This document shows positions 25,505 through 34,265 of a DNA stretch of 64,000 bases, piece by piece. Source of the stretch: Caballeronia arvi (GTDB taxonomy: Bacteria > Pseudomonadota > Gammaproteobacteria > Burkholderiales > Burkholderiaceae); NCBI RefSeq assembly GCF_001544695.2, contig NZ_FCOM02000003.1:124001-188000 (forward strand). The letters run 5' to 3'. Within the stretch, counting starts at the first letter, position 1; every line of letters starts with the position of its first letter. The translations under genes and the position numbers were made by a program. Below the pieces are notes generated by a model. It did no database searches. It saw only the letters and a list, made by a program, of their open reading frames with translations, and was not told the DNA's origin.

Positions 25505-26682
25505 CGCGAGAGACCGCGCGCGTCGATCGGCCATATGTCCGTCACGCGCTCGCCGCGATAGCACACGTATTCGTCGTAGAGATTCACGGTCGGATCGCAA
25601 TGTCCCGGCGGCAACAAAAGACGTTGGCCGACGAGCCGCGCGAAGTCGTCGTCGGGCGCGTGCTGCGCTTGCAGCATGCCATGCTCGTCGTTTGCGGAGA
25701 CATACGTCAGCGCGGCCTCGATATTCGTATCCAGCCAATGCGCGCTGCGCGGCAAGCCCGAATCGACCGCGAGACCCTTGAGACCGACATCGCATACGGC
25801 CATGCCGGGACGCGTCGCGCTCATGACCGTCGACAGCACGAAAAGGCTATGACGCCAGCGCAGTTCGCCGCTCCAGCCAATGCCGCCGTAGTCGCCGTCC
25901 ATGAAGAGATACGAGCCGGGTTGCAGTTCGTTGAAGACGCCGCTGCTTGCATCGAATTCGACGGTGCCCGTGCCGCCGCCCGTCACGATGGCGCAACGCA
26001 CGCCGCGTACATCGAGCGCGCGCACATAGCGTGCGGCAATGTCCGCGGCGCGCTGCGCTTCGGTCTTGCGGGCGCTCCAGTCGGCGACGTGCTGAATGCC
26101 GCCGTGATAAGCCTGAATGCCCGCGAACTTCAGCGCGCTCTGCCCGGCGATGCCATCGACGAGTGCAAGCAGCGCATCTTCGCTCGTCACGCCGCAGCGA
26201 TGCTGGCCGGCGTCGATTTCCGGCAGCACGTCGATCGACACGCCGGCGCGCGCGGCCGCGTCGCCGAGTGCCTTCACTTGCGGCAACGCATCCACGCACA
26301 CCGAAAGCCGCACATGCGATGCGAGCTCGACGGCCATCGCCAGCTTGTCCGCGCCGACGAACTCGTTGCTCACATGAATGCTCGCAATACCCGCCGCCGC
26401 GAACGGATAGGCCTCCGACAGCTTCTGGCAGCACACGCCGACCGCGCCCGCTTCGATCTGACGCTTCGCAATCTCGCTGGACTTGTGCGCCTTCGCATGC
26501 GGCCGCAAGGCGACGCCATGTCGCGCCGCAAACGCGGACATCGCCGCGAGATTGGCGTCGAAGGCGTCGAGGTCGAGCGTCAGGGAAGGCGTGGCGACGG
26601 ATGCGAGCGTATCGCCCACGCGGGCGGTGGGAGGAGGTGCGAGCGTCATGGCGAGTCGTGGCGATGAAGTGGAATCAGGCAT
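25501..26682 (-). CDS. DSD1-family PLP enzyme, 3-hydroxy-D-aspartate/D-threonine aldolase-like
   Basis: 393 residues, alanine-racemase-type fold. The PLP lysine lies in RPHAKAHKSSEIAKRQI, the phosphate-binding region is IVTGGGTGT, and the metal-binding C-terminal motif is PPGHCDPTVNLYDEYV. This zinc/metal motif is the mark of D-threonine aldolase, D-serine dehydratase and beta-hydroxyaspartate aldolase (BhcC/DHAA). These cleave or dehydrate beta-hydroxy amino acids, for example to glycine and glyoxylate. It ends a leftward set that begins with a serine-glyoxylate-type aminotransferase. The start is uncertain: ATG 26682 or 26649, neither with a clear ribosome site. Confidence 0.84.
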   Translation of the reverse strand: MPDSTSSPRLAMTLAPPPTARVGDTLASVATPSLTLDLDAFDANLAAMSAFAARHGVALRPHAKAHKSSEIAKRQIEAGAVGVCCQKLSEAYPFAAAGIASIHVSNEFVGADKLAMAVELASHVRLSVCVDALPQVKALGDAAARAGVSIDVLPEIDAGQHRCGVTSEDALLALVDGIAGQSALKFAGIQAYHGGIQHVADWSARKTEAQRAADIAARYVRALDVRGVRCAIVTGGGTGTVEFDASSGVFNELQPGSYLFMDGDYGGIGWSGELRWRHSLFVLSTVMSATRPGMAVCDVGLKGLAVDSGLPRSAHWLDTNIEAALTYVSANDEHGMLQAQHAPDDDFARLVGQRLLLPPGHCDPTVNLYDEYVCYRGERVTDIWPIDARGLSR

Positions 26683-26742
26683 CGATCATAGCGCTGCATT
26701 TTGCATGACGAATGCATAAAACCATCCGCTCGCATGCCGACG

Positions 26743-27981
26743 TCACGCCGGCACTTCGGTTTCGAGAATCGCGCCCTCGTCCTTCAGCGCCTGGATGCGC
26801 GCGTCGTCGAAGCCGTACTCGCCGAGCACCTCGCCGGTGTGTTGCCCGAGCAGCGGCGCGGGACGTGAAGCCTTCGTGCATCCCTCGGAGAAGTGAATCG
26901 GCAAGCCGATGCCGCGCATCGGGCCCGCAAGCGGATGCTCCGTTTCGACGATCATCCCGCGCGCGATGGCCTGCTCGTGCGACGACGCCTCCGGGACGCC
27001 GAGCACCGCGCCGCTCGGCAGGCCGATCTCGTCGAAGCTCGCGAGCCATTCGTCCGTGGTGCGTTCGCCGAGCCGCGCGGTCAGAATCGCGACCAGCGCC
27101 TCGCGATGCTTCAGGCGGCCCGCGTTCGTCTGAAAGCGTTCGTCATCGGCGAGACCGGGAATCTTCAACACGTCGACGAGACGCTCGTAGTTGTTCTGAT
27201 TCGCCGCGCCGATATTGACCCAGCCATCGCGCGTGCGAAACGCCTGATACGGCGCGCTCGTCGGATTCGCGGAGCCCGCTTTCGGCAATACGGTGCCGTC
27301 GGCGAAGTAGTTCGCGAAGGCCCAGTACATTTGCTGCAGGCCGGCTTCGAAGAGCGACGTATCGACCATCTGGCCGAGACCGGTCGCCTGCTTGCGCGCA
27401 TAGGCCGCGCTGATGCCGAGCGCCGCCAGAATGCCCGCGTTGATGTCGGTGACGGGGGAACCCGCCTTGATCGGCGCCTGCCCCGGCTCGCCGGTCATGC
27501 TCATCAGGCCGCTCAAACCTTGCGCGATCAGATCGAAGCCGCCCTTGTCGGCCATCGGCCCGCTGCGACCATAACCCGATATCGCACAGTAGATGAGGCC
27601 GGGGTTCATCGCCCTGAGCGTTTCGTAGCCCATGCCGAGCTTTTCCATCGTGCCGCGCCGATAGTTTTCTGTCACGACATCCGCGCTCGCGAGCAACTTC
27701 CTCAGCACTTCCTTACCGCCTTCGGTCTTCAGATTGAGCGCGATGCCCCGCTTGTTGCGGTTCACGATCATGAACGATGCCGACTCGCCGCTCGCGAGAA
27801 TCGGCGCGAAACGCCTGCAATCGTCGCCATTGGGAATCTTTTCGACCTTGATGACGTCGGCGCCCATGTCCGCGAGCATCATCCCGCAGATCGGCCCGGA
27901 CATGATGTGCGCGAGTTCGATCACGCGCATGCCTGCGAGCGGTCCTGCGCCTGCGGCGGTCCCTGGTTTCGTATCTGCCAT
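26743..27981 (-). CDS. CaiB/BaiF-type CoA transferase (family III)
   Basis: 412 residues. LAGMRVIELAHIMSGPICGMMLADMGADVIKVE opens the fold; NRNKRGIALNLK and GFDLIAQGLSGLMSMTGEP follow, the latter in the region of the catalytic Asp. Family III enzymes move CoA between carboxylic acids without a ping-pong mechanism. One base separates its start from the enoyl-CoA hydratase stop, so the pair is co-translated. It probably activates the acid that the hydratase then handles. Substrate unknown. Confidence 0.9.
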   Translation of the reverse strand: MADTKPGTAAGAGPLAGMRVIELAHIMSGPICGMMLADMGADVIKVEKIPNGDDCRRFAPILASGESASFMIVNRNKRGIALNLKTEGGKEVLRKLLASADVVTENYRRGTMEKLGMGYETLRAMNPGLIYCAISGYGRSGPMADKGGFDLIAQGLSGLMSMTGEPGQAPIKAGSPVTDINAGILAALGISAAYARKQATGLGQMVDTSLFEAGLQQMYWAFANYFADGTVLPKAGSANPTSAPYQAFRTRDGWVNIGAANQNNYERLVDVLKIPGLADDERFQTNAGRLKHREALVAILTARLGERTTDEWLASFDEIGLPSGAVLGVPEASSHEQAIARGMIVETEHPLAGPMRGIGLPIHFSEGCTKASRPAPLLGQHTGEVLGEYGFDDARIQALKDEGAILETEVPA

Positions 27982-27982
27982 G

Positions 27983-28765
27983 TCAACGTCCCTTGAATTG
28001 CGGTTTGATCTTGTCGAGGAAAGCCTGATAGCCGGTGCGGAAATCCTCGGTGCCGAAGCAGGCGAAGCCTTCGTTGCGTTCCGCGTCGGCGAGTGGCGCG
28101 GGGTCCATCACGCGGCGCACGAACTGCTTGTGCCAGCGCGCGACGAGCGGCGCGCCGTCCGCGATGCGCCGCGCCGTTTCGTCCGCATGCGCCGTGACTT
28201 CGCCGTCCGCGACGACGCGCGTGACGAGTCCTTTCGCAAGCGCTTCCCGCGCATCGAAGATGCGTCCTTCGAGAAGAATTTCGAGCGCGGCGGCCGGCCC
28301 CGCGAGACGCACGAGACCTTCCATTTCGGCATGCGCCATCACAAGGCCGAGGTTCTTGATGGGCACGCCGAAGCGGCTCGATTCACCGCAGATGCGCAGA
28401 TCGCACATGGCCGCGATCTCGAGGCCGCCGCCGACGCAGATGCCGTGAATCATCGCGACGATCGGATGGCGGCATTCGCGTAATGCATGCAAAGTGCGAT
28501 GCATGATCGCGCCGTAGGCACGCGCCTGCTCGACATTGGCGCGATCCGTGCGGAACTCGCCGATATCGTTGCCCGGCGAAAACGCCTTCTCGCCCGCGCC
28601 GCGCAGCACGATGCAGCGCAGCGAATCGTCGCCGGACAGCGTCTCGATGGTTTCGCCCAGCGAGCCCCAGAGAGGCTTGGTCATCGCGTTGAGCTTCCCG
28701 GGCCGGTCGATGACGACCGTCGCGATATCGCCGTCGCGCTCGATCAGAATGGATGGCTCCGCCAC
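27983..28765 (-). CDS. Enoyl-CoA hydratase/isomerase family protein
   Basis: 260 residues from the GTG at 28765, which has a perfect AAGGAGG four bases upstream; an ATG at 28792 would place this site inside the coding region. The crotonase fold is shown by NDIGEFRTDR (oxyanion hole part 1) and HGICVGGGLEIAAMCDLRI (part 2). The active-site region carries AHAEMEGLVRLAGPAAALEILL. It hydrates, isomerises or otherwise acts on a CoA thioester and is tightly linked to the CoA transferase gene. Confidence 0.88.
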   Translation of the reverse strand: MAEPSILIERDGDIATVVIDRPGKLNAMTKPLWGSLGETIETLSGDDSLRCIVLRGAGEKAFSPGNDIGEFRTDRANVEQARAYGAIMHRTLHALRECRHPIVAMIHGICVGGGLEIAAMCDLRICGESSRFGVPIKNLGLVMAHAEMEGLVRLAGPAAALEILLEGRIFDAREALAKGLVTRVVADGEVTAHADETARRIADGAPLVARWHKQFVRRVMDPAPLADAERNEGFACFGTEDFRTGYQAFLDKIKPQFKGR

Positions 28766-28780
28766 AGCGCCTCCTTGAAT

Positions 28781-28830
28781 TGAATGCTGCATGCGTTATT
28801 CGATGCGGTTCAATGCATGCAAAATGCATC
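28781..28830. repeat. Interspersed GCATTTTGCATGC-like repeat cluster
   Basis: GAATGCTGCATGCGTTATTCG and CAATGCATGCAAAATGCATCG are adjacent degenerate copies of the repeat family. The second contains the dyad GATGCATTTTGCATGC when read on the minus strand. Confidence 0.6.
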
Positions 28831-28850
28831 GAACCGCCCTGCTTGCACGA

Positions 28851-30146
28851 TCACACGAACTTGCGCGCGGGCGCCGGGTCGTCCTTGTCCTTTTCCTCTT
28901 CCACTTCGAGCGCGCGGTCCGGGCGCATCGTGAACGAGAGGATGATGCCGACCGCCATCAGGATCATCGACACCGTGAACGGCAGGTTCCAGTTGCCGGT
29001 GCGGTCGATGAGCCAGCCGCCCAGGACCGGACTGATGATCGCGGCGAGCGCCGAGCCGGAATTCATGATGCCGGACGCGGTGCCCGCGTGCTTCGGCGCG
29101 ATGTCCATCGGCACGGACCACATCGGGCCGATCGTCATCTCGTTGAAGAAGAAGCCGGCCGACAGGCACACCGCCACGAGCCCGATCGAGATATCGGAGA
29201 TCAGCATGATCGGTGCGAGCGACAACAACGTCAGCGCCATGCACACGCCCACCATCACGTTGCGCGCGAGGCGCACGTTCCCGCTTTTTCTGAGGATGCG
29301 GTCCGTCACCGAACCGCCGAGCCAATCGCCGAGCACGCCCGCGAAGAACACGCCCGACGCGAACAGCGCCGACTTGCCGAGCTGCATGTGATAGTTGTGC
29401 AGGAAGTACTGCGGAATCCAGCCGAGGAAGAGCCACAGCACCCAGCCGTAGCAGAAGTACACCGCGGTGACAGGCGCCATCCGGCCCAGCAGCGTGCGCC
29501 ACGGCACCGGCGTGCGTTGCTTCACGCCCGAGTAAGTCGCAAGCGTCGCGCATTCGGTCTCCGTGATGCGCGGATGATCGCGCGGATTGTCGCGGAAGTA
29601 GAAGACCCACGCGAGCGCCCACAGGAAGCTGATGATCCCGGTAATGACGAACGCGCCGCGCCAGCTCGTCGCGACCATGAGCCAGACGATGAGCGGCGGC
29701 GCCACCGCATTGCCGATCCGTGATGCTGCATGCGTAATGCCTTGTGCAAAGCCGCGCTGGTCTGCGGGCATCCAGTTGGACATCGCGCGCGTCGCGGTCG
29801 GGAAGGTCGCGCCTTCACCGAGGCCGAGTAGCACGCGCGCGACGATCAGCGAAGCGAAGCCGCCCGCGAGACCGGTCAGCACCGTGGCGCCCGCCCAGAT
29901 GATCGCGCACAGCGTGAGCGTGCGGCGCGGCCCGAAGCGGTCGCCCACCCATCCGCCGATGATCTGAAACACGAGATACGGATACGCGAATGCGGAAAAC
30001 ACGAAACCGACTTGCGTGTGCGAGAGGCCGAGTTCGGCGCCGAACTGACTCGCCGCGGTGCTGACATTGACCCGGTCGATATAGGTGATGAAATACATCG
30101 CGCATAGCAGCAGCAGAACGCGCGTGGTGGCTCGACGGAACATCAT
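28851..30146 (-). CDS. MFS transporter, anion:cation symporter family
   Basis: 431 residues, 12 helices. Helix 1 has YFITYIDRVNVSTAASQFG and the helix 4 region LLGLGEGATFPTATRAMSNWMP, both ACS-family marks (phthalate, galactonate, tartrate carriers). AAGGAGA precedes tandem ATG codons at 30146 and 30143; either may be used. The acidic Lys/Glu-rich C-terminus is cytoplasmic. It lies within the seven-gene catabolic set and probably imports the set's substrate. Confidence 0.88.
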   Translation of the reverse strand: MMFRRATTRVLLLLCAMYFITYIDRVNVSTAASQFGAELGLSHTQVGFVFSAFAYPYLVFQIIGGWVGDRFGPRRTLTLCAIIWAGATVLTGLAGGFASLIVARVLLGLGEGATFPTATRAMSNWMPADQRGFAQGITHAASRIGNAVAPPLIVWLMVATSWRGAFVITGIISFLWALAWVFYFRDNPRDHPRITETECATLATYSGVKQRTPVPWRTLLGRMAPVTAVYFCYGWVLWLFLGWIPQYFLHNYHMQLGKSALFASGVFFAGVLGDWLGGSVTDRILRKSGNVRLARNVMVGVCMALTLLSLAPIMLISDISIGLVAVCLSAGFFFNEMTIGPMWSVPMDIAPKHAGTASGIMNSGSALAAIISPVLGGWLIDRTGNWNLPFTVSMILMAVGIILSFTMRPDRALEVEEEKDKDDPAPARKFV

Positions 30147-30394
30147 CGTCTCCTTGTGTAGCCGCGTGCGCGGGCCGGACGCCTTCATGGAAAGGCGCCA
30201 GTTGTCGCGGTATGCGGAACTTTGCTTGGGTACGTCGGATGAGGATTGCGGCTCGATATGCGCGCTATTGCGTTCGGCGGCGCAGCTTGCGGATGCGTGG
30301 TTTGCGCGGTGATGTCATTGGCTTGTCTCCTGTCGCGGCTCGTCACGGTCCGCTGTTTTGCATCGTTGAAAGAAAATCTCTCGTCTCGCTGTCG
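30147..30394. other. Gap of 248 bases between FAD/Fe-S dehydrogenase and MFS genes
   Basis: No supported gene. It must hold the ribosome site and perhaps a promoter of the leftward MFS gene. I see no convincing hairpin-T terminator for the dehydrogenase transcript, so read-through is possible. Confidence 0.4.
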
Positions 30395-33300
30395 TCAATC
30401 CTTTGCATCGAGCGCCATGTCGAGCACACGTGCGACATGCAGCGCCTCCCTTTGCGCGCCATCCGCGATCTGATGACGGCAACTCGTGCCGTCGGCGACG
30501 ATCAGCGCATCGCGCGCCGCGCGCACGGCCGGCAGCAGCGACAGCTCCGCCATCGCCTGCGATGCGTCGTAATGCTCCGCTTCATAGCCGAAGCTGCCGG
30601 CCATGCCGCAGCACGATGATTCGATCGTCTTCACGTCGAGCCCGGGAATCCAGTGGAGCACTTTCTCGACGGGGCGCACCGCATCGAATGCTTTCTGATG
30701 GCAATGTCCGTGCACCATCGCGCTCGATCGATCGAGCGCTTTGAGCTTCAGTTGCAATCGCCCTGCGGCCTCTTCGCGCACGAGGAATTCTTCGAAGAGG
30801 AACGATGCCTTCGCGAGCTTTTTAGCGACATCGTCATAGCCATAACCGAGAAACTCGTCGCGCAAGGAAAGCAGACACGACGGCTCCAATCCAACGATCG
30901 CCACACCGCGTTCGACATAAGGCATGAGCGAATCGAGCGCGCGGCGCGCTTCAGCCTTCGCTTCATCGACGAGACCGGCGGAAAGGAACGTGCGCCCGCA
31001 ACACAAGGGCCGCTCGCCCGCCTTCACGTTGAGATGAACCGTGTAGCCCGCCGCCTCCAATACGCGCTTCGCCGCACGCGCGTTGTCGGGCTCCATGTAG
31101 TTGTTGAAGGTATCGACGAAGAGCAGCACTTCATTGCTTGCCGACGTCGATCGCGAGCTCTGAGAGCCTTGCAGAAAAGGCTTCTTGAAACGCGGAAACG
31201 CGCGTTGCGGTGCGAGGCCGATCTTCGTCTTGAGCCAGCGTGCAACGCCCGGCATGCTCTCTTCGATTGCATTCGACAAAGCCGGCATACGGCTCGCATA
31301 CGGCGCATAGCGCGGCAAGAAAGCAATCAACCGTTCACGCAGACGCACGCCGTGACGCGCTGTCCACGCGGCACGCGCCTCGATCTTGATGCGTGCCATG
31401 TCGACGCCCGTCGGACAATCGCGCTTGCAGCCCTTGCACGACACGCACAGATCGAGCACGTCCTTCACGTCCTGACTCGCGAGGCCGTCGTCGCCCAACT
31501 GTCCCGACAACGCCAGCCGCAACGTATTCGCACGGCCACGCGTGAGATGCTGCTCGTCCTTCGTGATGCGATAGCTCGGGCACATCGTGCCTGCATCGAA
31601 CTTGCGGCAATGGCCATTGTTGTTACACATCTCGACCGCTTTCGCGAGTCCGCCCGACAGATCGCCGCCCGAGCCCGGCGAGCCCTCTTCGCCCGTCAGC
31701 GGATCGCGCGTGACGTTCCATGCCGACCAGTCGAGATGCGGCGTCAATGCGCGTTCGCGATAGGAAGGCGGAAAGCGGAAGTTGCTCGCATCGTCCATCT
31801 TCGGCGGCGCGACGATGCGATCCGGGCTCAATCGATTCTCGGGATCGAAGAGCTGCTTGATATCGCGAAACGCCTCGTTGATGCGCGGGCCATACTGCCA
31901 TGCAACCCATTCGCCGCGGCACAAACCATCGCCGTGTTCGCCCGAGAATGCGCCCTTGTATTCGCGCACCATCGCGGCAGCCTCTTCGGCGATCGCGCGC
32001 ATCTTGATGGCCCCGTCGCGGCGCATGTCGAGAATCGGCCGCACGTGCAGCGTGCCGACGCTCGCATGCGCGTACCACGTTCCTTCCGTTCCGTGCTTCC
32101 TGAAGACTTCGGTGAGACGGCTCGTGTATTCGGCGAGATGTTCGAGCGGCACCGCGCAATCTTCGATGAAGGACACCGGCTTGCCATCGCCCTTCATGCT
32201 CATCATGATGTTCAGGCCCGCCTTGCGCACTTCCCACAGCGCCTTTTGCGGACCGGCATCGGGCATCTGCACGACGGAGCCGGGCAAGCCGAGATCGTCC
32301 ATCAGTTCGACGAGCTGCGCGAGCTTCGCGACTTGCGCATCACGATCCGTACCCGCGAACTCGACGAGCAACACCGCTTGCGGCCGGCCGACGAGCGCTT
32401 TTTCGATGACGGGTTTGAAAGCCGGATTCGACATCGCGAGATCGATCATCGTGCGATCGACCAGTTCCACCGCGACGGGTCCGAGCTTCACGATGTGCTG
32501 CGTCATGTCCATCGCATCGTAGAAGCTCGGGAAGTTCACGACGCCCAGCGTCTTATGCGCGGGCAGCGGTGCGAGCTTCAATGTCAGTTGACGGCTGAAT
32601 GCGAGCGTGCCCTCCGATCCGACGAGCAGGCTGGCCAGGTTGGGCTCGCCGTCGGCGCTGAAAGCAAGCGGACTCTGACAGTCGAAGAGATCGAGGTTGT
32701 AGCCGGCCACGCGCCGCAGCACCTTCGGTATGCGCTCGCGCATCTCCTGCTGTTCGCGCATCGCGATGCTGCGAATGGCGTCGACGAGATCGCGCGTGCG
32801 TGCATCGATCGTCATCGACGAGAGCTTGCCGAAGGCGGCTTCGTGACCATCGGCGAGGATCGCGTCGATGGCGTCGACGTTATGCACCATGATCCCGTAT
32901 TCCATCGAGCGCGAGCCGCACGAGTTGTTGCCCGCCATGCCGCCGATGGTGCACTGCGCGCTCGTCGACACATCAACCGGGAACCACAAGCCATGCGGCT
33001 TGAGCCACACGTTCAGATGATCGAGCACGACGCCCGGCTCGACCGTGACCGTGCGTGCGTCCTTGTCGAAGTGAACGATGTTGTTGAGCCACTTGGTCGT
33101 GTCGATGGCGAGCGCCTCGCCCGTCGTCTGCCCGCACTGGCTCGTGCCCGCGCCGCGCGCCAGCACGCTCGCATGGCTATCGCGCGCGATCTGCAACGCG
33201 ATGCGCAAGTCGTCCTGATCCTTCGGCACGACGACGCCGAGCGGCATGATCTGATAGATCGATGCATCGGTGGCGTAGCGCCCGCGCGATGCGCGATCGA

Positions 33301-33433
33301 ACAGCACGTCGCCCTTCAGTTCGCGCTGCAAACGCGCCTGCAGCGGCGTGGGCGTGGACGCGAGCCGCGCGCGCGCGGAAGCGGGCATCAGATGGATCGG
33401 CTTGACGAGCCGGTCGGTAGGGGAATTGAGCAT
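30395..33433 (-). CDS. Two-domain FAD / 4Fe-4S 2-hydroxyacid dehydrogenase (YdiJ-like)
   Basis: 1012 residues. The N-terminal VAO-type FAD domain (about 45-300) contains VLARGAGTSQCGQTTGEA and GGMAGNNSCGSRSMEYG. An FAD-linked C-terminal domain runs to about 580. Then an Fe-S domain has CNNNGHCRKF ... MCPSYR and CVSCKGCKRDCPTGVD, two ferredoxin-type cysteine sets. A final CCG domain carries LCCGRTFLSAG and SSCCGMAGSFGYE. The family oxidises D-2-hydroxy acids (D-lactate, D-2-hydroxyglutarate) and feeds electrons to the respiratory chain. Belongs to the leftward catabolic set; substrate unproven. Confidence 0.9.
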   Translation of the reverse strand: MLNSPTDRLVKPIHLMPASARARLASTPTPLQARLQRELKGDVLFDRASRGRYATDASIYQIMPLGVVVPKDQDDLRIALQIARDSHASVLARGAGTSQCGQTTGEALAIDTTKWLNNIVHFDKDARTVTVEPGVVLDHLNVWLKPHGLWFPVDVSTSAQCTIGGMAGNNSCGSRSMEYGIMVHNVDAIDAILADGHEAAFGKLSSMTIDARTRDLVDAIRSIAMREQQEMRERIPKVLRRVAGYNLDLFDCQSPLAFSADGEPNLASLLVGSEGTLAFSRQLTLKLAPLPAHKTLGVVNFPSFYDAMDMTQHIVKLGPVAVELVDRTMIDLAMSNPAFKPVIEKALVGRPQAVLLVEFAGTDRDAQVAKLAQLVELMDDLGLPGSVVQMPDAGPQKALWEVRKAGLNIMMSMKGDGKPVSFIEDCAVPLEHLAEYTSRLTEVFRKHGTEGTWYAHASVGTLHVRPILDMRRDGAIKMRAIAEEAAAMVREYKGAFSGEHGDGLCRGEWVAWQYGPRINEAFRDIKQLFDPENRLSPDRIVAPPKMDDASNFRFPPSYRERALTPHLDWSAWNVTRDPLTGEEGSPGSGGDLSGGLAKAVEMCNNNGHCRKFDAGTMCPSYRITKDEQHLTRGRANTLRLALSGQLGDDGLASQDVKDVLDLCVSCKGCKRDCPTGVDMARIKIEARAAWTARHGVRLRERLIAFLPRYAPYASRMPALSNAIEESMPGVARWLKTKIGLAPQRAFPRFKKPFLQGSQSSRSTSASNEVLLFVDTFNNYMEPDNARAAKRVLEAAGYTVHLNVKAGERPLCCGRTFLSAGLVDEAKAEARRALDSLMPYVERGVAIVGLEPSCLLSLRDEFLGYGYDDVAKKLAKASFLFEEFLVREEAAGRLQLKLKALDRSSAMVHGHCHQKAFDAVRPVEKVLHWIPGLDVKTIESSCCGMAGSFGYEAEHYDASQAMAELSLLPAVRAARDALIVADGTSCRHQIADGAQREALHVARVLDMALDAKD

Positions 33434-33481
33434 CGTCGCTGTCGGTGAGTGCCGGAATGTCCTGCGGTCCTGGCCTTATGA

Positions 33482-33512
33482 ATGCGTTATGCGTTATGCG
33501 TTATGCGTTATG
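33482..33512. repeat. Tandem heptamer (ATGCGTT) array
   Basis: Four head-to-tail ATGCGTT units run into ATGCAATTC. The leftward hydratase gene's TAA stop (33501-33503) and last three codons come from this array. It looks like a local expansion of the ...GCATGCGTTATTC... interspersed repeat. Confidence 0.75.
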
Positions 33513-34265
33513 CAATTCGACGGCAGGCAAGCCCTCGATGACGCCGATCGCCGTGCCGGGCGCAGCAGGAAACGCGAGGCCGGTGTATGAGCCAGCCGTG
33601 ACCACGGTGCCGCGTTCGACGGCGAGTCCGCGCGAGACGCTGTGATTCACCGTCCACGCGAGCAGGCGGCGCGGATCGCCGGCAGGGTTCGCGGGATCGC
33701 CCTGGAAGAGCGGCGCGCCGTCGAACGTGAAGGTCATCGCAGGCGACACGAACGGAAAAGCCGCGTCGTACGGCACGCCCGCGCCGACGATCAGCGCGCC
33801 GTGGTTCTGCAGGTCCGCGAGCTGCCAGGGCTTCTCGACATCCGGCCACGCCGCGAAACGGCTCGCCACCACTTCGATCGACGCATGCACCGACTCGATC
33901 GCGGCCAGCACGTCTTCATCGCGATACGGTCCGCTGCCGGGCTCGAAACGACGGCCGAGTCTGAACGCCACTTCGAGTTCCAACCCCGCCTTGCCGAATG
34001 CATGCAAAGCGAGACGCGCGCCGGTTTTATGCATGCCATCGCCGGGAAGCGGTGCGCCCTGAATTGGGCCATCGGGCGACTTGGCGCCGACTTTCCATCC
34101 GCCGATGTCCGCGCGCAGCAATCGCAATGTCGCTTCCTGCGCGGCGTAGGCTTGGGTCGCATCGATCGGGCGCGCGTCGTCGGGCAAGGCGTCGAGCTTC
34201 GCGCGATGCGCGCGCGCCTCGACGAAAAGCCCTGCGAGCGCGTTGGCGTCGAATGCGGCGCTCAT
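33501..34265 (-). CDS. 2-keto-4-pentenoate hydratase / fumarylacetoacetase-family protein
   Basis: 254 residues from ATG 34265, which overlaps the aminotransferase stop (ATGA). The MhpD-like pattern is seen in IGGWKVGAKSPDG, a GLELEVAFRLGRRF metal-binding segment and ADLQNHGALIVGAGV, with an ...AGSYTGLAFPAAPGTAIGVIEGL C-terminal region. Such enzymes hydrate 2-hydroxypenta-2,4-dienoates or decarboxylate 2-oxo acids with a divalent metal. Tight coupling to the aminotransferase suggests they share a 2-oxo acid intermediate. The C-terminus is encoded by a tandem heptamer array. Confidence 0.85.
   Translation of the reverse strand: MSAAFDANALAGLFVEARAHRAKLDALPDDARPIDATQAYAAQEATLRLLRADIGGWKVGAKSPDGPIQGAPLPGDGMHKTGARLALHAFGKAGLELEVAFRLGRRFEPGSGPYRDEDVLAAIESVHASIEVVASRFAAWPDVEKPWQLADLQNHGALIVGAGVPYDAAFPFVSPAMTFTFDGAPLFQGDPANPAGDPRRLLAWTVNHSVSRGLAVERGTVVTAGSYTGLAFPAAPGTAIGVIEGLPAVELHNA

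Noticed and set aside
30653..33448. A 931-residue plus-strand frame opposite the FAD/Fe-S dehydrogenase
   Set aside because: Arg/His/Ala-rich antisense translation of a clear 1012-residue gene; no ribosome site or family pattern.
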